DNA of 64,000 nt from Brugia malayi (Eukaryota > Nematoda > Chromadorea > Rhabditida > Onchocercidae): NCBI RefSeq assembly GCF_000002995.4, contig NW_025062479.1:274501-338500 (forward strand), read 5' to 3'. The notes under the pieces are model-generated. The model was not told the DNA's origin. It worked only from the letters and a program-made list of their open reading frames with translations, and made no database searches. Made by a program: the position numbers and the translations under genes. Shown piece by piece: positions 1 through 11,640 of the stretch; positions within the stretch are counted from its first letter, which is position 1; each line of letters opens with the position of its first letter.

Positions 1-228
1 TATTGTAACAAGACTTCCGGATTTTAATATTGATAAGAAAGCAACTGACGGTATTAAGCTATGCGGAATGGCTGAGATTTTAGAAAACTGTTCATGGAAA
101 TCGTAAGTAAACGAAAAATCCTTGCATAGTTCTCAAGTAAACATATGTGAAATTTCTTTTTTAGCCGTGAGAACTCTAATCAGTCAGTTACATCTATCAG
201 GTACCTTGCTCCGAAATGCTCATATTGA
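1..228 (+). CDS. 3' end of an unidentified plus-strand gene (partial)
   Basis: From base 2 one frame is open for 33 codons and ends at a strong GTAAGT donor (exon to 102). A TTTTTTAG acceptor precedes base 165, and the phase-matched continuation (phase 2, one base completing the codon) stays open to a TGA at 226-228. An alternative donor (GTACCT at 201) would end that exon earlier and extend the gene. The deduced tail is about 54 residues with one Trp and several Cys. I do not recognise the family. The gene start lies outside the window. Confidence 0.35.
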
Positions 229-244
229 TAAAAACGTTTTTGAA

Positions 245-532
245 TTATTTTATGAAAAATTTGATAACATACATTGATAGCAGCTGTTCGCAAGATTTTA
301 TAAAGATAATTGTAAAAAGAAAATTTGATTCAGAAGAAAAACCTAGTACCTGTGAGTCGGAAAGTTCTTCGGAAACACGTTCCCAACCACCAGATAACTG
401 ATCCGACTGATTGCTTGATTTCTCCGTGGTGTTACTACTGTTACCACCACCGTTGTTTGTCACATTGTTATTGTGACCGTTTTGAGTGATGCTGTTGTTA
501 TTGTTGCTGCTATTGCTATTAGTCTTTTCCAT
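245..532 (-). CDS. Asn-rich low-complexity open frame, unassigned
   Basis: Reading leftward from an ATG at 532, the frame encodes a strikingly Asn/Ser/Gly-rich first 45 residues followed by an ordinary acidic stretch (GGWERVSEELSDSQ). A GTACTAGG donor at 349 would make 350-532 a 61-codon first exon; without splicing the frame stops at 245-247 after 95 residues. The poly-Asn bias argues for real coding in this orientation, because the complement would be poly-Leu/Val. It overlaps the end of the partial plus-strand gene, so at most one of the two models is fully right. Confidence 0.3.
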   Translation of the reverse strand: MEKTNSNSSNNNNSITQNGHNNNVTNNGGGNSSNTTEKSSNQSDQLSGGWERVSEELSDSQVLGFSSESNFLFTIIFIKSCEQLLSMYVIKFFIK

Positions 533-3500
533 GATAGCAAAAGAACAGGAAAAGAAAACGGAAAGCAGCAAAGGAATAAGGTAATGTAAAGCTTAGGATG
601 AAGTTTGCTGCTCCTCAGATCGCTTCAAACTGCAAAAAAAAAAAAAAAAAGGGAAGCATATCAGGAAAAATGGGATCACATATACAAATCGTTTGCACAA
701 AGTTAACAGCATAAATGATCTTCCTATCTGTCAGCAGTACCTATGATACGACGTAGATAAAACTGCATATGTATAATCATCAGGGAATATGTGACGCAGT
801 TATAAAATGATTCATTTCTCAATATAAATCTATAAATGGATATTCCGGAAAATAAACATTACTAGCTCCAGAATATCGCATCTTTCTAATTTATTAAATA
901 ACAGCTTTCATTAACAGAGATAAATGTAATTATAGGAGTTTATAGAAATGCACTGCAGCAATTGCATCAATTTTAGTAATCCCAGAAATCGGTTCTCTTC
1001 CACCCACGACAATGTGTGATTTATTTTATGACGTTGAAATATTTCCGATATTTGCTTATACTTTCATCTTTTGTTGATATCCGAAATGGTATGAACGATC
1101 ACAATTTTTGATTGTTACCGATGGCTGTCATATAAAGAGAGACAAGGTAGAAAAAGCAGCTGATAATTAAATTAAACGTACAGAACAAAAGGAGCCGTTA
1201 TCATGCGTATTATTAACATTACTTCTTAGCATTCATTAACGATGCCTTCTTGTTTCATATCCGTTGGTAAATATGGTGACAGGAAGTAAGTACAAACAAC
1301 TTTAATGCTATGAACCTATGCTATGCTACTCAGTACGGAACATTTGGTCAGTGATGGACAATTCTCTTCCTGTGCTACATAAATGAGTAGGATAAGTCTC
1401 TCTTGGATATCAAAAACGAAAAAGGCAGGAAAGTTTGCATCACAGATATTCTTTTAATGTCATAAATTGAGTTCTTCAATCAGTTATTTCGATAAGCAAT
1501 TAACAGCAAAGAAAGGGTGGAAGAAATTTAGACGAAACTTGTTTATATAGTGATCGAAAAACAGATAGATGCAAGCAGGAAAAAAATGATAGTATCGATT
1601 GTCATATAATTTTTGTGTCTCTGAGTACCCAGAACAACGACCGCCTCCACTCCATACTTGAAATGAACACCATCCATCATTTTACCTTAGATTCCATTCA
1701 TTACCTTCTCCTCATTGTTTGCTTCAGAACAATCATTTTCATTGTTATATCCGGAATGACCATCCACCCTTACTAGCAGAGTTGGAGTGACCACTTCCAG
1801 CATTTACCCTCAAAAGTGTCCTCCTTCAGCAGCATCATTATCAATGAGGAGAATTAATCATCTGTCTCCTTACTGTCTTGCCCATATTTGTCCACCACTA
1901 CCATTTTTGAAGCTACTGTTACAATAACTTTAATCATGAATTATTGTTATTATTACTATTATTGTTATTATTATTACTTAATATTATCATTATTTAACAC
2001 TATTATTATTATTATTATTATTTTGTTGTCTAGGTCATTGTGTGTATGCGTTGGTATTTCATTCCGGGTTGATAGATTTGGGACCTAACAAACTGTCACT
2101 TCAACATTGCGGTCACTGAGCTCTTCCTAACCCATCTCTACCCTGTAATCCGAAATGTTTATCCTTCCCTCTCTCCATTTGTCTCTCCCATATATCTTTT
2201 TCTCAACTAGACAACTAATGGAATGACCCCGGACCAACAAATAATTGTTGCATTATTTGGCATTTGAATGTTCTGATAATGGTTAATTAATCTGAACGTT
2301 ATTGTGACAAAAGAAGAACTTACTGAAACATGATGCTTGACATGATACGTACAGGCATCAATATTCATTGAAATTTCAAACAATTCTGGAAAAGTTTCAC
2401 CAAGATCAGTTACTAGATAAAAATATTCTTCAATTTTCTCACAATTTGCTAGATCTACTGACGTTAGAAATGCGTGTTGTTAACCTTAAACAATTATTTT
2501 GACTGGAAGAAGTGGATTAAAGTTCAAAATTTTTAGTTGATTAGAAGATTTGATGTCGAAGGAATTAAAGAAATAAACAAATTTTTAAAGACAGTGTGAA
2601 GTTATAAAACTCTGTTTGCTAGAATAGCTTTTGACTTTATAAAAATTTAATGAGCATCTAAGAAAAAGTCACCTCTGTCAATTATTTTAAAAAAAGTTCA
2701 AAACTCTTCACAAACGACAACTAGTGACGCAATGAAGTTCCTAAGTGCAAATTTTTGTTTGAATACTTCTAAATTTTGTAAACAAACAAACAGCTAACAG
2801 TCAAGTCTCCGGCCCTTTTATGGAAGTAAAAATTTTGGTTTTAAATCTAATTTGATCGTTGACAATCTTTTCTCAATTATCTATTTTTCTACCAAATAGA
2901 ATTTAAATAAATAAGTAGCACATTTACAATCGAATCGAATAATCGAATTATAATTTCATCTTATTTGGTTACGGATAAATGAGGAATGCACTGAATTAGC
3001 AAACAATTGTCAGATGAGTGAAAAGATAAACAAGGAAGAGAGTGATCTTTGACGGTTGCTCCAATCAAGTGAAAAAGATCCTTAAAAACATTGATATGTA
3101 GAGAGCGAGGCAGTTGAAGAACCTGGAATTTGCTTTACTCAGTCTTTCAAACTTGTAATACCTAAATGTTACAGGGAAGATATGAGGTGGTGGACAAGAA
3201 CGGTTCGAATTATAAGCCAAATATCTGAAGCAGGTCATCGGTTCTTTGGTACCTGGTACCACCTGTTCTTGGTATTTTATTTAGCGACAATGTGAATATA
3301 CTAGAAAGCAGTGGTACACAAACCGCGATGGCCACAATAACGGTCGAACCTGTTTGGTTAAGGTGTAACTCTGCACCACGCGTACACTGAACGTACCGCC
3401 CCTTCCCGCTGTTCTCTACATCTATAAATGAGGTCCAGAGGTACCTCTCATCACTCTCCAACTCCTCATCCCGGGTCAAAAGTATCAGCAACAACATTAC

Positions 3501-6500
3501 AGCACCTATCTGTCCACCGATCCATCTAGGTTCATCCATCTATTTATATATTCACTTTCGTCCATCCATCAGTCTGTCCTACAACCATCCATTTATCCAT
3601 TTAAATCCCATATTAAAATTAGTTATCTATTCCTTCGTGCTCCATCTTGACAGCTTTTTGTTTGGTGAATTACTACTACTACTATTACTACCATTACATG
3701 GCCATTGACATTCCGACGAGAAGGCGAAATTGATACATAACAGTGACAAAGCCAAGCGAAACCAATGATGACGACACGACATCGATGATGCCGTCGACAA
3801 AGATGACAAGATTGAAGTTTGAGGGAGACGACGAAAAGGGTGTGGCTTGCGGTGACAATGAAGCAGAGAGATAGGTCGGTCGGTACAATAGGTATGTCGA
3901 ATGAGAAGGTGTCGGTCGAATAGACGAAATCGGTATTTCCAATCGTTGATTATACGCCATTATCACATGATATCCATTGAAATCTTCATCCTGAATTGTC
4001 CCCACTGTTCTTTCTCATTTTCAATTGTTTGTCCTTGCACCATTTAAGCAGATGAAAACCATTTCAATTCAATTCATATCGATTCATAAGATTTATCTGA
4101 TGTGAGCGTTTGCTATTCAAATGCTCATCATAATAATTTTTAATTGTGAATCAGATTGCAAGAAATATCTGTTAGAAAATTTTTATTAGAAAAAAACACT
4201 TTATGAACAAGTTTTTTGAAAATTCTGAAAGATTTAAAACTTTCAAAATGTTAAATTGCGAGTAAGGATGGATGGTAACAGTCGACCATGAATCAATGTC
4301 GCACCCTTGATGTCGCTGAAATCTACCTTATATGATGAGACGTTTTTGTGTTTTATCGATTTTGTACATTATATCATAATTTCACGATCAATTCAAGCCT
4401 GTCTGCTGCGATTCAAATTACTGATTAAGATATGACGTCGTTTGAGGATCTAACTGAATGTACTTGGATACTATAAAGCTAATATTATTGTTGCCGTGAC
4501 GAGATATCCAAGCTGGATCTGTCGCAAACGGATAAACAACGAATCAACTGAATGATTATTTGCTACCTGACATGAGAAAGATATGTGTTTATGTGTGTCT
4601 TCCTGATATCAAAAACCGCGATCGGTACGACCCAATTTTATTCCATTTGAAAATTAAAACCGAGAGATGACGGATAACTGCTGAGTTTCTTTGTGCGATT
4701 TATCGATGAACCAATTAACTCAAACGAACCATTTTTAAGAAGGACCAAAAAGTCAGGAAAGGGTGCAAAGGTTTTTTTTTTTCTTTTAGGAATTTTGTTG
4801 CATTTTTTGTTAAGGAAAAAAAAAATTCAGAGCTTAACTGATTTTAATTTCCATCAATCTTTTGAAGCTGATCATTAGAAGTTTAGAATAAAATGCGGAT
4901 GTTTTCGGGTTAGAAATAAATTTTTGCGCATTTCATCACTTTTGAAAATCTGTATGTAACTAAAACAATGCACCAAAAACATGTAGTAACTTACTATGCA
5001 GCGTAAACCTTCTGGACAGTTTTTTTTTTTTTTTTACCTTGTCAATAATAAACTACTGATCAACAAATGAAGTAACATTTGTGACCAATGTCTTCTGACA
5101 CTACCATTCCCATTTTGAAGTGCACATAACGAATGGCCTTCATTATTCACAAAAAAATCCGGAGACACTTTAGTCTCATTCCTTTCATTTGTCTTCCAGT
5201 AGTGGATTTTTCATCCATAACAGACTATGCTGTGGATTTTGTGTCAAAACATTTGATTTATTATTAATTAATCTCATAAACTCCAGTCGAAAATTATCGC
5301 TTTAAAAAGATAAAAGTGGACAAGTCAATGGTACGACAAATGTTAAGAAGTGACAAAGAAGATAGCAATATAATTTTTTCTCTAAGAATTGTATCCAAAG
5401 AAAAAAAAAATGTATAAAGATAAGGCAACAAGTCTTCCTGAAAAAAACACTCTGAAGTGGACTCCCTATCCAAAAGAACAATTGATGAAGATGAAAGCTA
5501 GAGACAAAATTAATCTGTTCAAATTTCTTGTAACATAAAAGGAAGTTTAAAACAGTATTTCAAAGAATTACTAAACTATGCTATACTATTTTATTAATCC
5601 AAAACATGACTGATTTTTCCATAACACGATAATTTTGGTAAGAATAAGGATCGCTGAACAGAAGCGAAAATGTCTTTACCATAAGTAGATTGTTGATTCG
5701 TTTGGCCCTAAAAATAGTTTTACTACTTCCTCTCTTCTTTTCAATCCTTTTAACAGCTCTAAAAAGAGTGATTTGACCCTTTCGACGATCATAACATAGT
5801 AGTGTGATCACCTTGGTCAACTCTTGCTATTTGCATATGACAGTATGTCATGAAACAATCATTAGTGATGTTTGGAAAGTAAATGCTTTCCGAAAATCTT
5901 TCCTTCCAAAAATTAATAATTAAAATAAAGTGTTAGAACTACACAAATTTGATTGATCAAAATGTCATATGTGCGTAGAAGATAAAACTAATATGAAAAT
6001 GGACATAAGGGACAACGCTACTACCTGAACTGAATTTAAAACATACTGAATTAGATGTAAATGTAATTACACAATTAAATGAAGTGCCATAAATGGCTCA
6101 CAAAGATATTAACTACAGTGTGTAGAGGAATTGGAAATAAGAGAAAAGAAAGGGGTGCAGACAAGAGAGAGAGAATTAGTTACGACAGAAAAGAATGCGA
6201 GAAGTTGTCGTCGGTTCAATGACTATCGGAAATACGTTTGCACTACCGATCTTGTGAGGGAGGTGTCTTTTATAGCTTGTCATCAAGCACCTTATTTATT
6301 ACACCTGTCGTCAGTCTTTACAAGGGAAGTTGCAGTCATCAGCTATCACATTTCATTACTTATCTATTTCAAGAATCTTGCCATCTTGTTGAGTTGAGCA
6401 TATGAAATTGTTGAAGCAAATTGTAACCAACGTACCGATCTTCCCGTTCGGCCACTCTCTTTCCTCACTTTACATACATACATCTCTTTCCATATCTCTT

Positions 6501-6780
6501 CCTTCTTGAAAAGACAGGAAATTTTTATCTGACAGCACTATCTTCCAAACGTAGTAATACCTATTGCCAATTTTTGTCCCACAAAATACCAGCTGTAGGC
6601 TGAAGTGGCAAGATAAGAGACGTAAGCAGAAGGGAGCAGGAACACATAATTTCACATTTTTTTACATCATTCCGAACTCCATCACCTGTTCCAGTCTCTG
6701 CAAACACCTTTTAATGTCGTTTTTAACTTGAAGACACTATATCCCAGCACTACAGTGAACCCTATTTTTTGTAATTTCGG
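533..6780. other. Long stretch with no assignable gene
   Basis: AT-rich, with many stops in all frames. Short open frames exist. One on the minus strand at 3210-3539 starts at a true ATG and encodes 109 residues with two hydrophobic segments; one at 3627-3809 (-) has a signal-like run followed by a Cys-Trp motif. Neither has convincing splice or family support. Tetranucleotide CATC/ATCC-like low complexity lies at about 3530-3605. I see no RNA gene or mobile element here. Confidence 0.4.
1938..2022. repeat. ATT/TTA trinucleotide microsatellite
   Basis: An interrupted run of TTA/ATT triplets, densest at 2010-2022. It makes a spurious Tyr/Ile-rich open frame on the plus strand. Confidence 0.8.
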
Positions 6781-6784
6781 GTCA

Positions 6785-7634
6785 GTGATCAAAAAAGTCC
6801 TTCTACACATTCCACATATCCCCCAGTCTTTACGCATACTCATGGACATGAACCAAAAAAAGTGGAGCGCAAACTTGCAACACCAATACGACAAGTCCCT
6901 CTGTATTCCCACAATCACAATTTCTTTTTGCATCGGGACTATTTTTCCATGTTGGATAGTATCAGACGAATGCATATGGCACCAAAATCCAGATTACTTC
7001 AGCTCTCGACACAAGAAAGTCCTGTCAGAAAGCGCCAGAAATCAAGACATTTTTCCGGACTGTTGTATTCATGAGATTTGACCATACTTTCATAGTTCAC
7101 CTCATCTCGAAATCTTTCCAGTTTACTTAAAATGGCTGCTATTTCCAAATTATGATATCGAATTCGTTTTTTATAGCATTCATATGAACACTGAAATCTG
7201 TAACTTTAATTTGCAACTATTCTCCCTCTGAATATTTGGTAATGTATAATACAAAGCACTAAGATCTCTCCTCCCACTCGCTTTCCAAAATATCATTGAA
7301 AGCACACGAGCCCTTCGACAAGTTAAAGCCCACATTTACAGTCATTGATAAGAACACTACAAGAAAAAAACTTGGAAGCTTCAGAATTTTGAATATTTTA
7401 GCACAGAAAAAAGTATGTTCAAAAACATATCTTCAACAGAAATCAAATGATAACGAACTGAAAATGACATTTACGAGGAAGGACATACACAGTAAAAGAT
7501 GTTTTGATATATGTGAGTCAGAAGAACTATTTCAGATACAAAGAAAAAGTCAGGGAAAAGTAAACATTAGTGGGAAAGAATCTGTGAAATCACCAATACA
7601 GTTCGAATCAAATAACCGGTTTTGCAAAAGTTGA
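6785..7634 (+). CDS. Candidate basic, disordered nuclear-type protein (fragmentary model)
   Basis: Two long open stretches look like exons of one gene converging on slx-1. The first runs from a CAG acceptor near 6784 to a TGA at 7072-7074; it is about 96 codons, rich in Ser, Pro, His and Arg, with an SPVRKRQKSR nuclear-localisation-like cluster. The second, 7296-7634, has about 112 Lys/Ser-rich codons ending about 200 bp from the slx-1 stop codon. The linking splice (possibly donor GTATTC near 7062, acceptor near 7300) and the start codon are unresolved. No family recognised; it could be a fast-evolving lineage-specific gene or chance open frames. Confidence 0.33.
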
Positions 7635-7837
7635 AATTCCTATTCTTAAACTTATCAAAAGTACAAATATTTTCAGAAAAAAAACAATGGAAAAACACTT
7701 CACTGAAAGGAAGGATTAAGATTCGTACAAGTATGTAAGAAAGGAATTTGGTCTTTAGAAAATCATAAATATTTTGAAACAGAAAATGGAATGGACACCA
7801 AGATATCAACTCCAGCTTTTATATCAGTCAATTTTAT

Positions 7838-9268
7838 CTACATTTTAATGAGTTTACCACGAGGTATCATATTGAATAATGTACTACTTGAATTAAACTT
7901 GTTGACTGCTAACAAAATTCGCTGATCCCTAATCAAGTCACCCCAAAGGTAAACCACACCACATTTGGGACACTGCCCTTGAATCGGAAACAAGGAAGTT
8001 CTGTATTCATCAACTGCATTCAAAGCATGTTTCGACAAACATCGCATGTGGAAATGGGATTTGCATGTTTCATTGGCGTGACAACGAAGCAATTCCGAAA
8101 TCTGAAAAAAAATTTTTTGAAGATTTCCAGATAATTCCTAGTATGTGTCTGCAAATCACAACACCACGTCCATCAGTAAGAGTTCAAACGTAATGAGAAA
8201 TTACTTTCAAAAATCTGACACCAGAATTATAATAAAATGCTCATTATTCAGCTGACAACTTACCGAAAGTATTGGCTTTAAGCACAGCGAACAAGTTCCA
8301 GCAACATCGTATTCTTCCTGCAATTGGGGTATTAACGTCGATATTTTTGTCACAGCACCATGTTCTACAGCAATATGAGAAGGAGGTAGAACATCCAATG
8401 GGAACGGAATTTCCAGTTCCTAAATGTGTATATGATGAAAGCGGATACCTTTTCAACATATTTCTAGTTTTTTTTTTTTTTTTTTTAAATTTTTAAACCC
8501 ACAGGTAACAGCCATCGGAATGTAAGTGAGAGACGTCGCCATGGATCGCTATTTAGCATATGACAGGCAATACGCAAACGAAATCCAAAAGCAGTTTCAC
8601 TTGTTCTTTTCTTTAAATTTAAAAGTCGCAGCCTTCGCGACTTCTCTGGATTTTGCCAAGCCCATTCGAAGCGCAGTGCAGATACACTATTTGGAAAACC
8701 ATGTATGATACAGACCATATCCCTAAAATCGGAATTTTTTAATCCATTCTTTATTTTATATCACAGATTACAATTATAAACTAATTTGAAGATATCTTTA
8801 ATGAGAAATAATCGCAAACATTGCTTTTCACAATAATACTAGACATTCACCTCCACATTTTATTTAAAAAGCATGAGAATATACCATGGTCCTCTGTGAT
8901 CTGTTTTTTTGGCTCCCCCAAATTCTTTCCCAGCGTTATGTTGACGTATACGCCGATTAGGATTAACAGTATAACCAATGTAACAACGATTCTGGAATTA
9001 TAAATAGACACAGCGTATATTTAACAATTCGATGAACACTCCTCTAAAAGTTAAAATTGTAAATTTAAGATTTAAAATTATATTTAAAATTAGCAAAGCT
9101 GCTTGTAAAGACTGCAGTAAAGTCATAATAGTTATGGAACACTTGGAATACCTTAAAATATCTATTCGGACTTCGACTCAATAAACAATATACACCAAAA
9201 AAATCGTCTAAAATAGATGGTACAGCATAATTTTTTCCACGTTTCTTCCGTTCGTTTTCTTGAATCAC
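7838..9268 (-). CDS. slx-1: SLX1 structure-specific endonuclease catalytic subunit (GIY-YIG + RING-type finger)
   Basis: SLX1 with its SLX4/HIM-18 partner cuts branched DNA (Holliday junctions, flaps) in repair and meiosis. Five phase-consistent exons on the minus strand: 9152-9268, 8885-8991, 8503-8722, 8264-8419 and 7838-8101 (TAG at 7838-7840), giving 287 codons. The GIY-YIG half is clear: FFGVYCLL, then [14 protein letters not shown] and QHN, GGAKKT and GPW, then VCIIHGF and RFEWAWQNP with the family's catalytic Glu, then a FRLR...[11 protein letters not shown] segment. The C-terminal zinc finger has CSLCLKPI, a [15 protein letters not shown] cluster, CPKCG and a WGDLIR end, as in SLX1. 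Human SLX1 is 275 residues, so the protein is nearly complete. The first exon listed starts at a splice acceptor (CAG at 9269-9271) and has no in-frame ATG, so a short 5' exon further right remains unplaced. Confidence 0.92.
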
Positions 9269-11605
9269 CTGGGAATATAACACTTTTAACCCTTTGATGG
9301 AATTGATTATTCAATGAACTTCACAAACAAGGAAATACCATTTCAAATAAATGTTGTACAGTTTGCTGTATATTTGCTGTATCACAGTAACGAATTAATG
9401 TTTGTTATCCATGTACATTACCGTTCTTAAATTAGATGTAAGTTTACCAGAAAAGAATGTGTATTTTTCATAGTAGTAAGAAATAAATGATTGAAATGTG
9501 AGGTAACAGTACATATGGTTAATCGGCGACTAGTCAGAAAAGTGATAACTCAATACAGCAACTTTCCTCCACTTAGCTCAATATTTTTATTGGCTAAACC
9601 AGAGTAAATAGACTTGGCAATGCTGTTCGTTGAAATACGGCATGCATTCGACAATAAGCCATGAAAAAATAAAAAAAAAACTTCAGAGAGAGAAACAAGA
9701 AAAACTCCTAAAATTACATTAATGGCAAAAACGATCAGAGATCAGAGGTTTTATGTTTTTTAAGACCACTTCTCAGCAAGATGGCAAGTATTAATAATGA
9801 TACCTCCAGATGCTAGATGGCCTATAACGCCGACTAGCATAGCTTTTTTTGAAAGAATTCTGGTATCCCTTGATACCCGAAATGATTATGCGCGGGTTTA
9901 TTACACGAAAGCGCTCTTTTTAACGTGACAATATGATAAATGCGAAAATGATGTATAAAACTATTCATGGCTATTAGTACCGATGTCATTCTTTGTTGAA
10001 TCACTTACTTCTTGTGAAGACGAACGGCACAAAATTTTTGAAGAACCTTGACATACAGGAAGTCTGAAACGAATAATAAAGAAAGCAACAAAAGCCAAAA
10101 GTCTAATTTTTCTTAAATGTCGATGCTTGGGATCTTTCACAGAATAAACAAGCTTAAAAAAGCTTAGAGAAAGTACACAAAATAAAAAAAAAATTCCTTT
10201 TTTAAATGGTAAGAAGAAATTACTTGTCAGAGTATTTCACCCCACTTTCTTCTATATTTTCTTCATCATCTTCAATGCAAATTATATTTGATTCATCAGC
10301 AGACATGCGCGTGCATCCGATCTCGCACTTTAAATTTTGAAATGCAAACAAAATATCCAAAATCCAGGCGAGATCTGGAGAAAAAGCAGTGGAGAAGGGT
10401 CACCTGTATAATTACCGTTTTCAAAAGTCGCTCACTGCTTAAAGACATTCAACACTCTCACTGCTTAAGAAAAGTGGAGAGGAGGAAAACAATAAACTAA
10501 TAAGAAGACATTGATTCAAAACTAAATTTCCCTTTACTGCTTACTACATTTATGCGATAATATAGAAAATTTAGGCGAATTAAAACTAAATTTGAAGATA
10601 GCAACATAAGGAACACTCTAGATTCAGATCTTTAAAAAGGAACGACGTTCTGAAAAGATGCATCAATGAAATAAAAAAGGAAAGAAATGGCCGGAAACAA
10701 CTCCATTCAAACCGGCACCATCAGCATCATACCATCATCCCTTCATGTTTCACTTCCTATGGCAACTCTCTTTATTTTCTTTAATAATTATTGTTGTGGA
10801 AGCACACACCAATATAAGTTTCGCGAGAAACTCTGTTTGACTCATTAGATTTAGCAATAAAAAGTTGTCTAGGAATTAACTATATTGGTAAAGGTAAGTA
10901 AGGAATTTACATTCCTATAAGTTAGGGATGTCATTATGTCATCAAAAGTAAGTCAGGGATGTAACTATGCTATCAAAGGTAAACGAGAAGGGTTCACGCT
11001 CTCCACCCAACTCAACAAGTCGTAAAAACGCGCACAAAAAGTAAATTATTTAAAATGAGCTATACCGCTTCAGGAAGCGACGTACAGCTTTAGCAGCGGC
11101 ATTACATTGATGTTGTCAGCATTCATCGGGCTGTATACTGGTACCCGAAGTGACGGAATTTCGAGAATTTGGTATTGTCTCGAATTTGGTAACACTTAGG
11201 TGCTTCCGTAGTCTAAGATATTTTCAAGACATTATTAATAGCGCTTGCTAAAGAGTGGTATCTTTCTGTGTAAATGAGTCAATGTTTTCTTTTTAGTATT
11301 GTATGTTCATTTGCTTTTTTACAACTCCATTTGACAGCTTGGAATGCTGTTTAGCAAAGTCATCATTAACCTATATAAATAAAGGGTCCTGAATATGTAA
11401 GGTAGTTATTACAGGAAGCAGATATTTGGGTTCTACGTTCTCCTCTAATCGAATTAGTGTTTTGTCATAATAATCGATATCGGATGTAATCTGTTCCTTG
11501 TTTTGCGGAATTAAATTTGGATCATACTTCGGGGCAGCTTTGTTTTAATATTCCATTACTGCATTTCTTCCTCTTCCGTTTGGTTATTGCTTGATTTCAT
11601 TTTCA
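9269..11605. other. Intergenic region between divergent slx-1 and gex-3
   Basis: Probable shared upstream region of two divergently transcribed genes; it must also contain the missing first slx-1 exon, which I could not place. Open frames here are short (for example 10288-10500) and lack coding character. A 31-bp tandem pair lies at 10918-10979. Confidence 0.5.
10918..10979. repeat. 31-bp imperfect tandem duplication
   Basis: TAAGTTAGGGATGTCATTAT... at 10918-10948 is followed directly by TAAGTCAGGGATGTAACTAT... at 10949-10979, the two units differing at a few positions. No function evident. Confidence 0.75.
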
Positions 11606-11640
11606 GGTATCAGAGAAGTGAAAGATATCGTGTGAAGAAG

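Noticed and set aside
3210..4005. Minus-strand frames with hydrophobic segments as secreted or membrane proteins
   Set aside because: They overlap low-complexity ATCC-like DNA, overlap each other in different frames, and lack splice or family support.
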